A DNA stretch of 64,000 bases. Origin: Tsukamurella pulmonis. Lineage in GTDB: Bacteria > Actinomycetota > Actinomycetes > Mycobacteriales > Mycobacteriaceae. This document shows, in pieces, positions 55,751-63,606 of the stretch. The stretch is taken from contig NZ_FNLF01000002.1 of the NCBI RefSeq assembly GCF_900103175.1, positions 4,540,136 to 4,604,135 on the forward strand, in the 5' to 3' direction. Every line of letters begins with the position of its first letter. The first letter of the stretch is position 1. Position numbers and translations under genes: made by a program. The notes under the pieces were generated by a model. That model saw only the letters and a list, made by a program, of their open reading frames with translations, was not told the origin of the DNA and made no database searches.

Positions 55751-56377
55751 TCAGCCCATCGGGTCCAGGTGCGACGGGGCGTCGGCCCAGCTCACGAGCT
55801 CCCATCCGGCCTCGACGGGGCGGAGCACGATCTCGCCGGTGTTCGGCAGGTGGTGCCTGTGGGCGTAGGCACCGTCGACCCCGGACAGGTGGAAGCCGAC
55901 GAGCCGGATTGCCGCCCCGTGGCTGACCAGGTAGGCGTCGCCGTGCGGCAGGTGCTCGGTGCGGATGTTCTCGACGGTGGGCAGGTACCGCGCGAGCAGG
56001 TCCTCGGCGCTCTCGCCGCCGGGCATCGCGGCGGTCGGCTCACCGTCGTACCAGCGGCGCACGACGTCCTGGAAGACCTTGATGGAGTCTTCGTCGTTGA
56101 ACCCCTCGAGGTCGCCGGCCTGCACCTCGTGCACCCCGTCGATCACGGCGGTCGGGACGCCCCAGGCCTCGGCGATGTGGCCCGCGGTCTGCTGCGCGCG
56201 GCGCGCGACCGAGCTGAGCAGCACGGCGGGAGCGGCGCCGGGGCGCTCGGTGCCGAACCGCCGGGCCTGCTCGACCCCTTCGGGCGTGAGCGGGGCGCCG
56301 GGCGGCCGCGTGTCGAGGATCTTCGCGACGTTCGCCGTGGTCTGGCCGTGCCGGACCAGGTGCAGCAGCCCCGTCAT
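55751..56377 (-). CDS. Histidine phosphatase (phosphoglycerate-mutase-like, Rv3837c type)
   Basis: A 208-residue enzyme with the catalytic LVRHGQTTAN motif at 7-16 and the second histidine in VSHGAAIR. Rv3837c sits at the same place beside pheA. Cofactor-dependent mutase or general phosphatase activity cannot be separated by sequence. Its ATG overlaps the pheA stop by 4 bp (ATGA). It converges with deoD with only 3 bp between stops. Confidence 0.88.
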   Translation of the reverse strand: MTGLLHLVRHGQTTANVAKILDTRPPGAPLTPEGVEQARRFGTERPGAAPAVLLSSVARRAQQTAGHIAEAWGVPTAVIDGVHEVQAGDLEGFNDEDSIKVFQDVVRRWYDGEPTAAMPGGESAEDLLARYLPTVENIRTEHLPHGDAYLVSHGAAIRLVGFHLSGVDGAYAHRHHLPNTGEIVLRPVEAGWELVSWADAPSHLDPMG

Positions 56378-57306
56378 CGCTCGCCCCTGCGCAGGCCGTC
56401 GAACCAGGACTCGGAGTCACCCGGGTCGACGGGGGCCGTTCCTGGGCCGCCCGGCCGGGGCCAGGAGCCGAGGAAGCGCAGGTCGTCGCAGACCCGGTGC
56501 AGCGCGCGCAGGGCCTCCCCCACCGCCGGATCGTCAATGTGGCCGACGCAGTCGAAGTGGAAGACGTAGCTGCCGAACACCGTTCGCTTCGGGCGCGACT
56601 CGATGCGGGTGAGATCGACTCCGCGCAGCGCGAATTCGGCCATCGCCAGCGCGAGCGAACCGGGCCGACTGGGCACGTCGAGAACCACCGCGGTGCAGTC
56701 GCTGCCGGTGCGCTCCGGCGCCGGACCCGGCTTGCCGCACAGCACGAATCGAGTCCGGGCGTCCGCGACGTCCGCGACGCCGGTGGCGGCCTCCGGGACC
56801 GCGTACATCTGCGCGGCCAGGGCCGTGGTGACGCCGGCCTCGACGCGATCCTCCGCCACGTCGAGGGCGGCGGCGGCGTTGGATGCGGCCGGAACCACCT
56901 GCGCCTGCGGCATGTTCGCGGCGAGCCACGCGCGCACCTGCGCGGCCGCCACCGGGTACGCGCCGATGGTCCGCACCTGATCGAGCGGCAGACGCGAGGC
57001 GATCGAGAACGCGACGGCGAGGTCCGTCTCGGCGAAGATCTGCAGCGGCGCACCGAATCCCAGCGTGTCCAGCGTCGGGGTCACCGGACCTTCGACCGAG
57101 GATTCGATGGGCACGCACGCGAGGTCGGCGGCACCGTCGGCGACCATCTCGAGGGCGACCACCTGGCTCGGGGCGCTGATCCTCTCGGCGTCGACGAGGT
57201 CGAACCCGGGCACCGTCATGGCGCCGCGCGCGGCGAGATCCTGGCACTGCAGCAGCGCCATCTCGGTGAACGTCCCCTCGGGGCCGAAGTAGGCGATGCG
57301 CGTCAC
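56374..57306 (-). CDS. pheA: Prephenate dehydratase
   Basis: A 310-residue monofunctional enzyme making phenylpyruvate from prephenate in phenylalanine synthesis. It begins MTRIAYFGPEGTFTEMAL, carries the catalytic TRF motif (DARTRFVLCG) and a C-terminal ACT domain with the ESRP motif (RIESRPKRTVFGSYVF) for allosteric control by phenylalanine. There is no chorismate mutase domain, as in M. tuberculosis Rv3838c. The start codon is 89 bp from the divergent 57396 gene. Confidence 0.96.
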   Translation of the reverse strand: MTRIAYFGPEGTFTEMALLQCQDLAARGAMTVPGFDLVDAERISAPSQVVALEMVADGAADLACVPIESSVEGPVTPTLDTLGFGAPLQIFAETDLAVAFSIASRLPLDQVRTIGAYPVAAAQVRAWLAANMPQAQVVPAASNAAAALDVAEDRVEAGVTTALAAQMYAVPEAATGVADVADARTRFVLCGKPGPAPERTGSDCTAVVLDVPSRPGSLALAMAEFALRGVDLTRIESRPKRTVFGSYVFHFDCVGHIDDPAVGEALRALHRVCDDLRFLGSWPRPGGPGTAPVDPGDSESWFDGLRRGER

Positions 57307-57395
57307 GCCCCCGAGCCTAGCGGGCCGTCGTCATCCTGCGCCGCCGCATGGATTTAGTACAGTCATCCTGATCTTTGCAGAAATGGGGGACGGGG

Positions 57396-58370
57396 ATGGC
57401 GTACGACGAGAATCCGCTGGACCGGATCAGCTCCGGGCCGGCACCGACGGGACCGAGCCCGTGGCGGTCGAACCGCCTGCCCACCGGCAGCCCGTACACC
57501 CAGGGCGGCCTGTACGGCACCGGCGAGGTGAAGCGCCGGCGCCGCCTCGGTCGCGCCGGCTGGATCACTCTCGTCGTCGCGATCGTCCTCGTCGCCGGGG
57601 CCGTGGGGTGGGCGGCGGTGTCCAAGCCCGGCGGAGCAGGATTCCCGTCCCCGATCGGCGACTCCGCAGCGCCCCCGCCCACGCCCAGCGTCGGGCAGGT
57701 GACCGGGAGCAGCGTCTTCACCACGGCACTGGCCTCGCCGCCCGGGTGCGCGCTCCCGCCGCTCGCCACCACCCCCGAGTCCGTGGAGGCCTTCGCACGC
57801 GCCGGCACCGTCTGCCTGGAGGCGGTGTGGAGCCTGCGCGCCGGGACCGTGCGCCCGTTCAGCTCCCCCGACGACGTCCCGCCCGGGACCGGCTGCTTCG
57901 CCGGCGTGCCCGTGGCCACCGTCGGGAACTGCAACGACGCCATCTACCTGAACGTGAACGGGGCGATCGAGGCCGCGGGGAACCAGGCGCCGCGCCTGCT
58001 GCAGTGGCTCGCCCTGGCGGTCGCCGGCCGGGCCGAGAACCGTGCGGGCGTCGCCGCAGACATCGGCGCGCTGATCCGGTCCGTCGACGGTGCCAGCCCC
58101 CTCGGCATCGAGTACCGCAAGCGCGACAAGGCGCAGAGCCTGTGCCTGTCCGGCGCCACGATCCAGCGCCTGGTGGACCACGGGATCACCCGGGCCGATG
58201 TCGCGCAGGCGTCGGCGCAGGCGCGAGTCTGGACGCTGCTCGGCGAAGGCGAGGACGGCCCGCGCATCCAGGCCGACACCGCGCAGCAGTGGTTCGACCG
58301 CGGCAGCCTGTCCCCGACGCAGGAGGTCTGCCGGACCGCGTGGACCGTCCCCGTCGACCAGGTCTCCTAG
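57396..58370 (+). CDS. Membrane-anchored degenerate Zn-peptidase homologue, copy 1
   Basis: A 324-residue protein with a cytoplasmic N-terminus, one TM helix (about 49-72) and an extracellular domain. Its layout follows the neutral zinc metallopeptidase family (YpfJ/PF04228): paired cysteines around PDDVPPGTGCFAGVP and IYLNVNG, the KAQSLCLSGA stretch where the family has a QADC-AG motif, and the C-terminal AQQWFDRG...CRTAW. The HExxH zinc motif is absent, replaced by a helix around GNQAPRLLQWLAL, so it should be inactive. It is followed after 7 bp by a paralogue. The start at the ATG after GGGGGA is preferred to a TTG 21 bp upstream. Confidence 0.62.
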   Translation: MAYDENPLDRISSGPAPTGPSPWRSNRLPTGSPYTQGGLYGTGEVKRRRRLGRAGWITLVVAIVLVAGAVGWAAVSKPGGAGFPSPIGDSAAPPPTPSVGQVTGSSVFTTALASPPGCALPPLATTPESVEAFARAGTVCLEAVWSLRAGTVRPFSSPDDVPPGTGCFAGVPVATVGNCNDAIYLNVNGAIEAAGNQAPRLLQWLALAVAGRAENRAGVAADIGALIRSVDGASPLGIEYRKRDKAQSLCLSGATIQRLVDHGITRADVAQASAQARVWTLLGEGEDGPRIQADTAQQWFDRGSLSPTQEVCRTAWTVPVDQVS

Positions 58371-58377
58371 GCCGACG

Positions 58378-59313
58378 ATGACCGGACCTCACCACCGGGA
58401 GCCCGATCACCGGTACGTGCCGTACCCGACGGGCGGCGGCTCCGTCCGGCCCGCCCGTCGGTCGTCCCGCGGCCGGATCGCCCTCATCGTGATCGCGACG
58501 ATCTCCGTCGTGCTGCTCGTCGTCGGCTTCGCCGTCATCGGGACGATGGTGATCTCCCGGACGGTGCAGAACTCCGCGGCCGCCTCGACCCGAACCAGCC
58601 TCGCGCTCCCGGCCCGGACCACCACCCAGCCCAGCGTGACCCAGGTGCACCGCAACCGGATCCTGACGAAGACGCTCGCGACGCCGACCGCGTGCACCCT
58701 GCCCACCTGGTCGACCGACTTCGACGCGATGCAGGCCTTCGCCGACGCCGCCAACCTCTGCTTCGGCGCGGTCTGGGGCAGCACTCTCCCGCGCGTGACA
58801 CTGTTCGACACACCCGACGACCACCCGCCGGCGTCGACCGGGTGCCCCACGACCGAACGGACCCCCGGATTCTGGGTCTGCCTGCGCGGATCGGCGAGCA
58901 ACTACCCGTCGATGGTGCGCAGCGCCGGCAATCAATCGGGGTCGGGGATCGAATGGCTCGCGCGCATCGCGGTCACCCGGGTCGCGACCGATTCCGGGCA
59001 GCGCGCGGACCTGCGCGCGCTCGTCGCGAGCGTCGGGGGGCCGACGAGCCCGCTCGGCACGGAGTACTTGCGACGCGAGTCCGCCCAGGAGGCGTGCCTC
59101 ACCGGCGCCACGCTGGGCATGCTGGTCGACCACGGAATCAGCGTGGCCGAACTGGAGTCGGCCGCGGCGGCCACCGCGCTGTGGTTCCAGCTGGACGACA
59201 CCCGCACCATCGACGGCGACGTCCTCACCACGTGGTTCCAGCGCGGTGCCGCGGTCCGAACGACGGCGCCGTGCGGCGACGCCTGGTCGGCGCCCGTCGG
59301 CGAACTCCCCTGA
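58378..59313 (+). CDS. Membrane-anchored degenerate Zn-peptidase homologue, copy 2
   Basis: A 311-residue paralogue of the preceding gene with a TM helix at about 35-58 and the same cysteine plan: ACTLP, NLCFGAVWG, ASTGC, WVCLRG, QEACLTGA and the closing TTWFQRGA...CGDAW. HExxH is again missing; the equivalent position reads GNQSGSGIEWLARIAV. The two copies are divergent in sequence but colinear, so the duplication is old. Their loss of the same metal site suggests a conserved non-enzymatic role. Confidence 0.62.
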   Translation: MTGPHHREPDHRYVPYPTGGGSVRPARRSSRGRIALIVIATISVVLLVVGFAVIGTMVISRTVQNSAAASTRTSLALPARTTTQPSVTQVHRNRILTKTLATPTACTLPTWSTDFDAMQAFADAANLCFGAVWGSTLPRVTLFDTPDDHPPASTGCPTTERTPGFWVCLRGSASNYPSMVRSAGNQSGSGIEWLARIAVTRVATDSGQRADLRALVASVGGPTSPLGTEYLRRESAQEACLTGATLGMLVDHGISVAELESAAAATALWFQLDDTRTIDGDVLTTWFQRGAAVRTTAPCGDAWSAPVGELP

Positions 59314-59314
59314 G

Positions 59315-59710
59315 CTACTTCAGCCCGAGGGCGTGCAGCCGGTCGGTGATCGCCTGCGGATCCGGCGCGACGAGGTGCCGCAACCGCTCCCGCACCGCGT
59401 CCTGCGCCATCGGGTTGAGCGCGGCCAGGCGCGCCTCGTCGGGCGCGGCGAGCGCCGCGGGGATATCGTCGCCGGTCAGCGCCGCCACCGTCGCGCAGAG
59501 CACCGCGACGGCCTCGTCCGCGTCGGCCACCACGATCTCGAACCCCGGGCCCTCGTCGTGCACGCCGTGCACGAGGAACTCCGCCAGCGCCGTGGGGTCG
59601 CCGGGCGCGTAGGTGCAGCTCATCCGGCCCGACGGTGCCGCCACGGCCAGCCCGTCGACCAGGGACATCGGCTCGCGCGGGGGCGCGAGCAACTCCAGTT
59701 CGATCGCCAT
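59315..59710 (-). CDS. Small protein of unknown function
   Basis: A 131-residue, acidic, cytoplasmic protein with no motif I recognise. It converges with the second Zn-peptidase-like gene (1 bp between stops) and is divergent from the DUF2470 gene. TAGGGT on the minus strand (59723-59718) lies 7 nt before the ATG at 59710, so it may be leaderless. A GTG at 59713 is the alternative start. The 90-bp divergent region also holds the iron box, which might affect both genes. Confidence 0.6.
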   Translation of the reverse strand: MAIELELLAPPREPMSLVDGLAVAAPSGRMSCTYAPGDPTALAEFLVHGVHDEGPGFEIVVADADEAVAVLCATVAALTGDDIPAALAAPDEARLAALNPMAQDAVRERLRHLVAPDPQAITDRLHALGLK

Positions 59711-59749
59711 CACGTTGACCCTAACTCTTGCCCCGGGTTGCTCGGAGCA

Positions 59750-59768
59750 TTAGGCTAGGGTTACCTTC
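59750..59768 (+). promoter_or_regulatory. IdeR/DtxR-type iron box
   Basis: TTAGGCTAGGGTTACCTTC matches 14 of 19 positions of the DtxR/IdeR consensus TTAGGTTAGGCTAACCTAA, including the TTAGG and ACCT halves. It lies 32 bp before the DUF2470 start codon. Rv3839, the likely M. tuberculosis counterpart of that gene, is from memory an IdeR-repressed gene, which supports the call. Confidence 0.75.
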
Positions 59769-59800
59769 ATGATCGACATCACCGAGCGAGAGGAGTCGTC

Positions 59801-60535
59801 ATGAGCGCCCCGACCATCGCCGAGCCGACACCGGCCGAGCGCGTCCGCAGCATCGCGGCCGTCCCCCATGCCGCGGTCCTCGCGGCCGACGGCTACGAGC
59901 CGATCACCGTCGCTCTGCACCACGTGCTGGGCGATCGCCTGGTGGTGGCCGTCGCCGACGACGCTCCCTGGCTCGAAGGCGTCCGCGCCATGGTGGAGAT
60001 CAACGACATCTCGCCGCTCCCCCTGCGCGAGCGCACCCGCTCGCTGGTCTGGCTCTCCGGCCGCCTGTCCGAGGTCGCCGACGGTGCGGCCCTCGCCGCC
60101 CGGGTGGCCATGGACAACCCGCTCGAGGCGCTGCTCGACGTGGGCAACGGCGCGCGCCTGCTGACCATGCCGATCGAGACCGCCGTGCTCGCGGACGCCG
60201 CCGGCGCGTCGTCGGTCACCGGCGACGAGCTCGCGGCCGCCGAGCCCGATCCGTTCGCCGGCTACGAGACCGCGTGGCTCGCCCACGTGGAGAGCGGGCA
60301 TCCGGAGATGGTCGGGCAGCTCGCACGCCGGCTGCCCGGCAAGCTCCGCAACCACCGCATCCGGCTGCTCGGCATCGACCGCTTCGGCATCCGCCTGCGC
60401 GCCGAGCACCACGAGCTCTCCGATGTGGACGTGCGCCTGAACTTCGCGCAGCCCGCCCACGACATGGCCGCCCTGCAGCGCGGCATCCGCATCCTGCTGG
60501 GCTGCCCCTTCCTCAACGGCCTCCGCGCGAGCTGA
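59801..60535 (+). CDS. DUF2470-containing protein, probable iron/haem-linked (Rv3839-like)
   Basis: A 244-residue protein with a split-barrel-like N-terminal part and a C-terminal DUF2470 domain (about 155-240; AHVESGHPEMV, RLLGIDRFGIRLRAE), the domain found at the end of HugZ-type haem oxygenases and in chloroplast haem-oxygenase-like proteins. An iron box upstream and gene order matching Rv3839 suggest induction in low iron. A strong SD (GAGAGGAG) precedes the ATG. Enzymatic activity is not shown by any motif I can see. Confidence 0.8.
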   Translation: MSAPTIAEPTPAERVRSIAAVPHAAVLAADGYEPITVALHHVLGDRLVVAVADDAPWLEGVRAMVEINDISPLPLRERTRSLVWLSGRLSEVADGAALAARVAMDNPLEALLDVGNGARLLTMPIETAVLADAAGASSVTGDELAAAEPDPFAGYETAWLAHVESGHPEMVGQLARRLPGKLRNHRIRLLGIDRFGIRLRAEHHELSDVDVRLNFAQPAHDMAALQRGIRILLGCPFLNGLRAS

Positions 60536-60556
60536 TCGCGCCCACAGATCTTCGGT

Positions 60557-60576
60557 GCGTGTCGTCGACGACACGC
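60557..60576. terminator. 20-bp perfect palindrome between convergent genes
   Basis: GCGTGTCGTCGACGACACGC (60557-60576) is perfectly self-complementary and is flanked by a further imperfect TCGG/CGAG extension. It lies between the 3' ends of the DUF2470 gene and the MFS gene and probably terminates both. Confidence 0.6.
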
Positions 60577-60631
60577 CGAGGAGCCGCCGCAGAAATGCAC
60601 CGAGGATCGGCGCGGCCCCGGACGAGTCCGA

Positions 60632-62161
60632 TCAGTGCGCCTGCACCGTGATGTCCGTGTCCTTCGGGGTCAGGGCGTAGACGCCCACGGCGACGGCGAA
60701 CAGGATCACGCCGCCGACCAGGCCTGTGGTCTGCAGCGACGCGGTGAAGCCCGTCATCGCGTGCTCGGCCAGCGCGGGCAGCCCGGCCTCCTGCGCGATC
60801 GCCATGGCGGCGCCCAGCGACTCCCCCGCCGCACCCGCGGTGGCGGCGTCGATGCCCGGGATCGCGCCGAAGTCGGCGTCGGCGGTGTAGAGCATCGCGG
60901 CCACACTGCCGAGGACGGCCACGCCGAGCACGTTGCCCAGGTCGTAGGAGGTCTCCTCGAGCGCGGCCGCGTTGCCCGCCTTCTCCTCCGGCGTACCGGA
61001 CATCACCATCGCCGAGGCCACGGTCATGCCGCCCATGCCGACGCCCACCAGGATCAGCGGCGCCACCAGACCTGCGTAGTCGAGCTGCGCGGGCGCGGCG
61101 ATGAGCACCATGCCGATCGCCGCGGCCACCAGCCCGCCGGCGAGGACGATCCGGGCGGTGAGCAGGTTCGCCAGCCACGGCGCGGCCAGCGAGGCGACCA
61201 CCGCCGCGACGGCGACGGGCAGCAGCCGGACACCCGTCTCGATGGGGCCGTAGCCCGCGACGAGCTGCATCCACTGCGCGAGCAGCAGCAGGGCGGCGGC
61301 CATGGCGAACATGACGCCCAGCGCCGCGACGATGCCCGCCGAGAACTGGCGCCGCTCGAAGAGCCGCACATCGAGCAAGGGGTGCTCACGCCGGAGGGAA
61401 CGCCGGACGAACAGGCCGAGCACCACGACCGCGATCAGCAGCGCCGCCAGGCCGGGCCCGGACAGCAGGGTGTGGTCCTTGGCGAAGCGCTTGATCGCCC
61501 AGACCAGCGCCACCATCCCGGTGATCGACATCAGCGCGCCGAGCCAGTCCCACGATCCCGGCGAGGCGACCTTCGACTCCGGCAGCAGGAAGAAACCGAT
61601 GATCAGCACGATCACCATCACCGGGACGTTCACCATGAACGCCGCGCGCCACGAGAAGTTCTCCAGCAGAACGCCGCCCACGATCGGCCCGATCGCGGCG
61701 CCCACGCCCGAGACGGCGGCCCACAGGCCCAGCGCCTTCGCCCGCTCCGCCGGATCGGTGAAGATCACGCGCAGCATCGTCAGGGTGGTCGGCATGATCA
61801 TCGCGCCGCCCACGCCGAGGGCCGCGCGCAGCGCGATCACCTGGGCGGGCGTCTCCGCCCACAGCACGAGCGCCGACGCCGTGCCGAAGACGACGTACCC
61901 GAGCAGCAGCATTCGCTTGCGGCCGAACCGGTCTCCCAATGAGCTGGTGGACACGAGCAGCCCGGCCAGCACCAGGGAGTAGGCGTCGATGATCCAGAGT
62001 TGTTGCGCCGCCGATGGTCTCAGGTCGGCCGCGAGATCGGGCACGGCGATGTTGAGGATCGTCATGTCCACCGTGATCACCAGCAGGCTCGCAGAGAGCA
62101 GCAGGGCGGCGGCCCACCGCCGGGTGGCCGAGGCCACGGGGGCGGTCGTCAGGTCGGTCAT
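60632..62161 (-). CDS. MFS drug-efflux transporter, DHA2 (14-TM) family
   Basis: A 509-residue EmrB/QacA-type drug:proton antiporter. TM1 carries the conserved acidic motif VDMTILNIAVPDLA (D32), motif A reads GDRFGRKRML and motif C lies around SGVGAAIGPIVGG. Fourteen TM helices can be counted. Its ATG overlaps the stop of the TetR gene (ATGA), so they form a two-gene regulator-pump operon. The substrate range is unknown. Confidence 0.93.
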   Translation of the reverse strand: MTDLTTAPVASATRRWAAALLLSASLLVITVDMTILNIAVPDLAADLRPSAAQQLWIIDAYSLVLAGLLVSTSSLGDRFGRKRMLLLGYVVFGTASALVLWAETPAQVIALRAALGVGGAMIMPTTLTMLRVIFTDPAERAKALGLWAAVSGVGAAIGPIVGGVLLENFSWRAAFMVNVPVMVIVLIIGFFLLPESKVASPGSWDWLGALMSITGMVALVWAIKRFAKDHTLLSGPGLAALLIAVVVLGLFVRRSLRREHPLLDVRLFERRQFSAGIVAALGVMFAMAAALLLLAQWMQLVAGYGPIETGVRLLPVAVAAVVASLAAPWLANLLTARIVLAGGLVAAAIGMVLIAAPAQLDYAGLVAPLILVGVGMGGMTVASAMVMSGTPEEKAGNAAALEETSYDLGNVLGVAVLGSVAAMLYTADADFGAIPGIDAATAGAAGESLGAAMAIAQEAGLPALAEHAMTGFTASLQTTGLVGGVILFAVAVGVYALTPKDTDITVQAH

Positions 62162-62724
62162 TCCCGTTCTCCTTCACGCGGATTCCACAGCGCTGTGATC
62201 GAGCGTTCGAGGAGCGCCTCGTCGACGCGCCCCTCGGTGAGCACGGTGCGCATGATCGCGCCGTCGGTGAACATCGCCACCGCTGCGGCACTCTCCGCGG
62301 TGATGTAGCGCTCCAACGTCGCGATGAAGTCGTCCTCCCACCGCACGCTGAGCTCTCGGAGGTCCGGGTGCAGCGGCGCCGCGCAGGTCACCGCGAAGTC
62401 GGCACCCACGAGCTGAGGGTCCAGCAGGTAGCGGTGCAGGGCGGCGGTGTACGCCGCGGGCGTCGCCCCCTCCTGGACGAAGATCGCCTCCAGTCCGTCG
62501 AGCCACTCCTCCGCGTCGTGCACCAGCAGCGCCATCGCGGCGGCGCGCAGATCGTCGAGCGTGGCGAAGTACTGCGTCGTCGAGCCGAGCGGTACCCCCG
62601 CCCGCGCGGCCACCTTGCGATGGGTCAGCCCGTCGGGCCCGTCCTCGACGACGAGTGCCGCCGCGGCAGCGACGATTTCGCGGCGACGCCGCTCGGGATC
62701 ACGGCGACGGGGTGCGTCGGTCAT
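62158..62724 (-). CDS. TetR-family repressor of the efflux operon
   Basis: A 188-residue regulator with an N-terminal helix-turn-helix (about 14-60; LTHRKVAARAGVPLGSTTQY). The preceding SD (AAGGAGG) is ideal. It is encoded ahead of the MFS pump with a 4-bp overlap, and a palindrome (62745-62758) lies 21 bp upstream of its start, so autorepression relieved by a pump substrate is expected. Confidence 0.9.
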   Translation of the reverse strand: MTDAPRRRDPERRRREIVAAAAALVVEDGPDGLTHRKVAARAGVPLGSTTQYFATLDDLRAAAMALLVHDAEEWLDGLEAIFVQEGATPAAYTAALHRYLLDPQLVGADFAVTCAAPLHPDLRELSVRWEDDFIATLERYITAESAAAVAMFTDGAIMRTVLTEGRVDEALLERSITALWNPREGERE

Positions 62725-62744
62725 CGAGACCTCCTTATGGACGT

Positions 62745-62766
62745 TTGTACATGTACAACTGTACAT
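62745..62766. promoter_or_regulatory. Palindromic operator of the TetR/MFS operon
   Basis: TTGTACATGTACAA (62745-62758) is a perfect 14-bp palindrome, and a third GTACAT half-site follows at 62761-62766. It stands in the divergent region between the tetR start and the 62803 gene, so it could regulate both. The stretch is the most AT-rich in the neighbourhood. Confidence 0.7.
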
Positions 62767-62802
62767 CATGTGCGACAGTGAATGAGCCGCTAGATTGGGG
62801 CG

Positions 62803-63600
62803 ATGAGCCCCACACCGGACAATCCGTTGCCCGACCAGCCCGAAGGCGAGCACAAGCCCGACTTCGCGACGCGGGCGAAGACGCACGTCGACGACGCGAC
62901 CACCCGCGCCAGGACCCATGCGGACGAGACGGCCGCCCGCGTCAAGACCAAGGCCGGCGATGCGGCCACCCGCGCCGGCGACGCCGCCAAGAAGTGGCTC
63001 AAGCGCGCGATCGTCGCCGCGATCCTCGTCGCCGTCCTCATCGCGGCCTACTTCGCGCTGGCCGCCTACCTCCCGCGCAAGTGGGCGGACCTGCTGGTCG
63101 GCTGGGTCGGCACGGACGGCGGCACCCTCAAGGGCACCGCCTTCGGCCTGGGCATCGGCTTCCTCTGCGCCGGCCTGCCGCTGCTCATCCTCTGGTTCGC
63201 CGCCAAGCGGGCGAGCAACCACCCGAAGATCGCCACGGTGATCGGGCTGCTCGCCGTGGTCGTGGCCGTGCCGAACCTCATGACGCTCGCCGTCGCGATC
63301 GGCACCGGCAGCGGAGCCAGCTACGCGCGCACCAAGATCGACCAGAACGCCGCGGGCTTCCGCTGGGCCACGCTGATCGGCGTCGTCGTCGGCGTCGTCG
63401 CCGCTATCGCCCTCGCGGTCTTCCTCGAGGTGCAGCGGCGCAAGCGCGCGAAGAAGAAGCAGCGCAAGGCCGTCGAGAAGGAGGCCAAGGCGCTCGCGAA
63501 GCAGCAGGAGAAGGAGGCCCGGGCGGCCGAGAAGGCCGGCCACGGGCGCGCCCCCGGCCTCGACGAGGAGCCACCGTCGAGCGGGAACGACTCCCGCTAG
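62803..63600 (+). CDS. Membrane protein with amphipathic repeat N-terminus, unknown function
   Basis: A 265-residue protein. Residues 20-65 are an Ala/Thr/Lys/Asp-rich helix with 11-residue-like repeats (TRAKTHVDDA, TRARTHADET, ARVKTKAGDA, TRAGDAAKK). Four TM helices follow (about 68-90, 105-130, 145-165 and 185-210), and the tail is a Lys/Arg/Glu-rich coiled segment. No family recognised. TAGATT (62791-62796) lies 6 nt before the ATG, suggesting a leaderless mRNA. It converges with the purine permease gene. Confidence 0.65.
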   Translation: MSPTPDNPLPDQPEGEHKPDFATRAKTHVDDATTRARTHADETAARVKTKAGDAATRAGDAAKKWLKRAIVAAILVAVLIAAYFALAAYLPRKWADLLVGWVGTDGGTLKGTAFGLGIGFLCAGLPLLILWFAAKRASNHPKIATVIGLLAVVVAVPNLMTLAVAIGTGSGASYARTKIDQNAAGFRWATLIGVVVGVVAAIALAVFLEVQRRKRAKKKQRKAVEKEAKALAKQQEKEARAAEKAGHGRAPGLDEEPPSSGNDSR

Positions 63601-63606
63601 CGGCGG

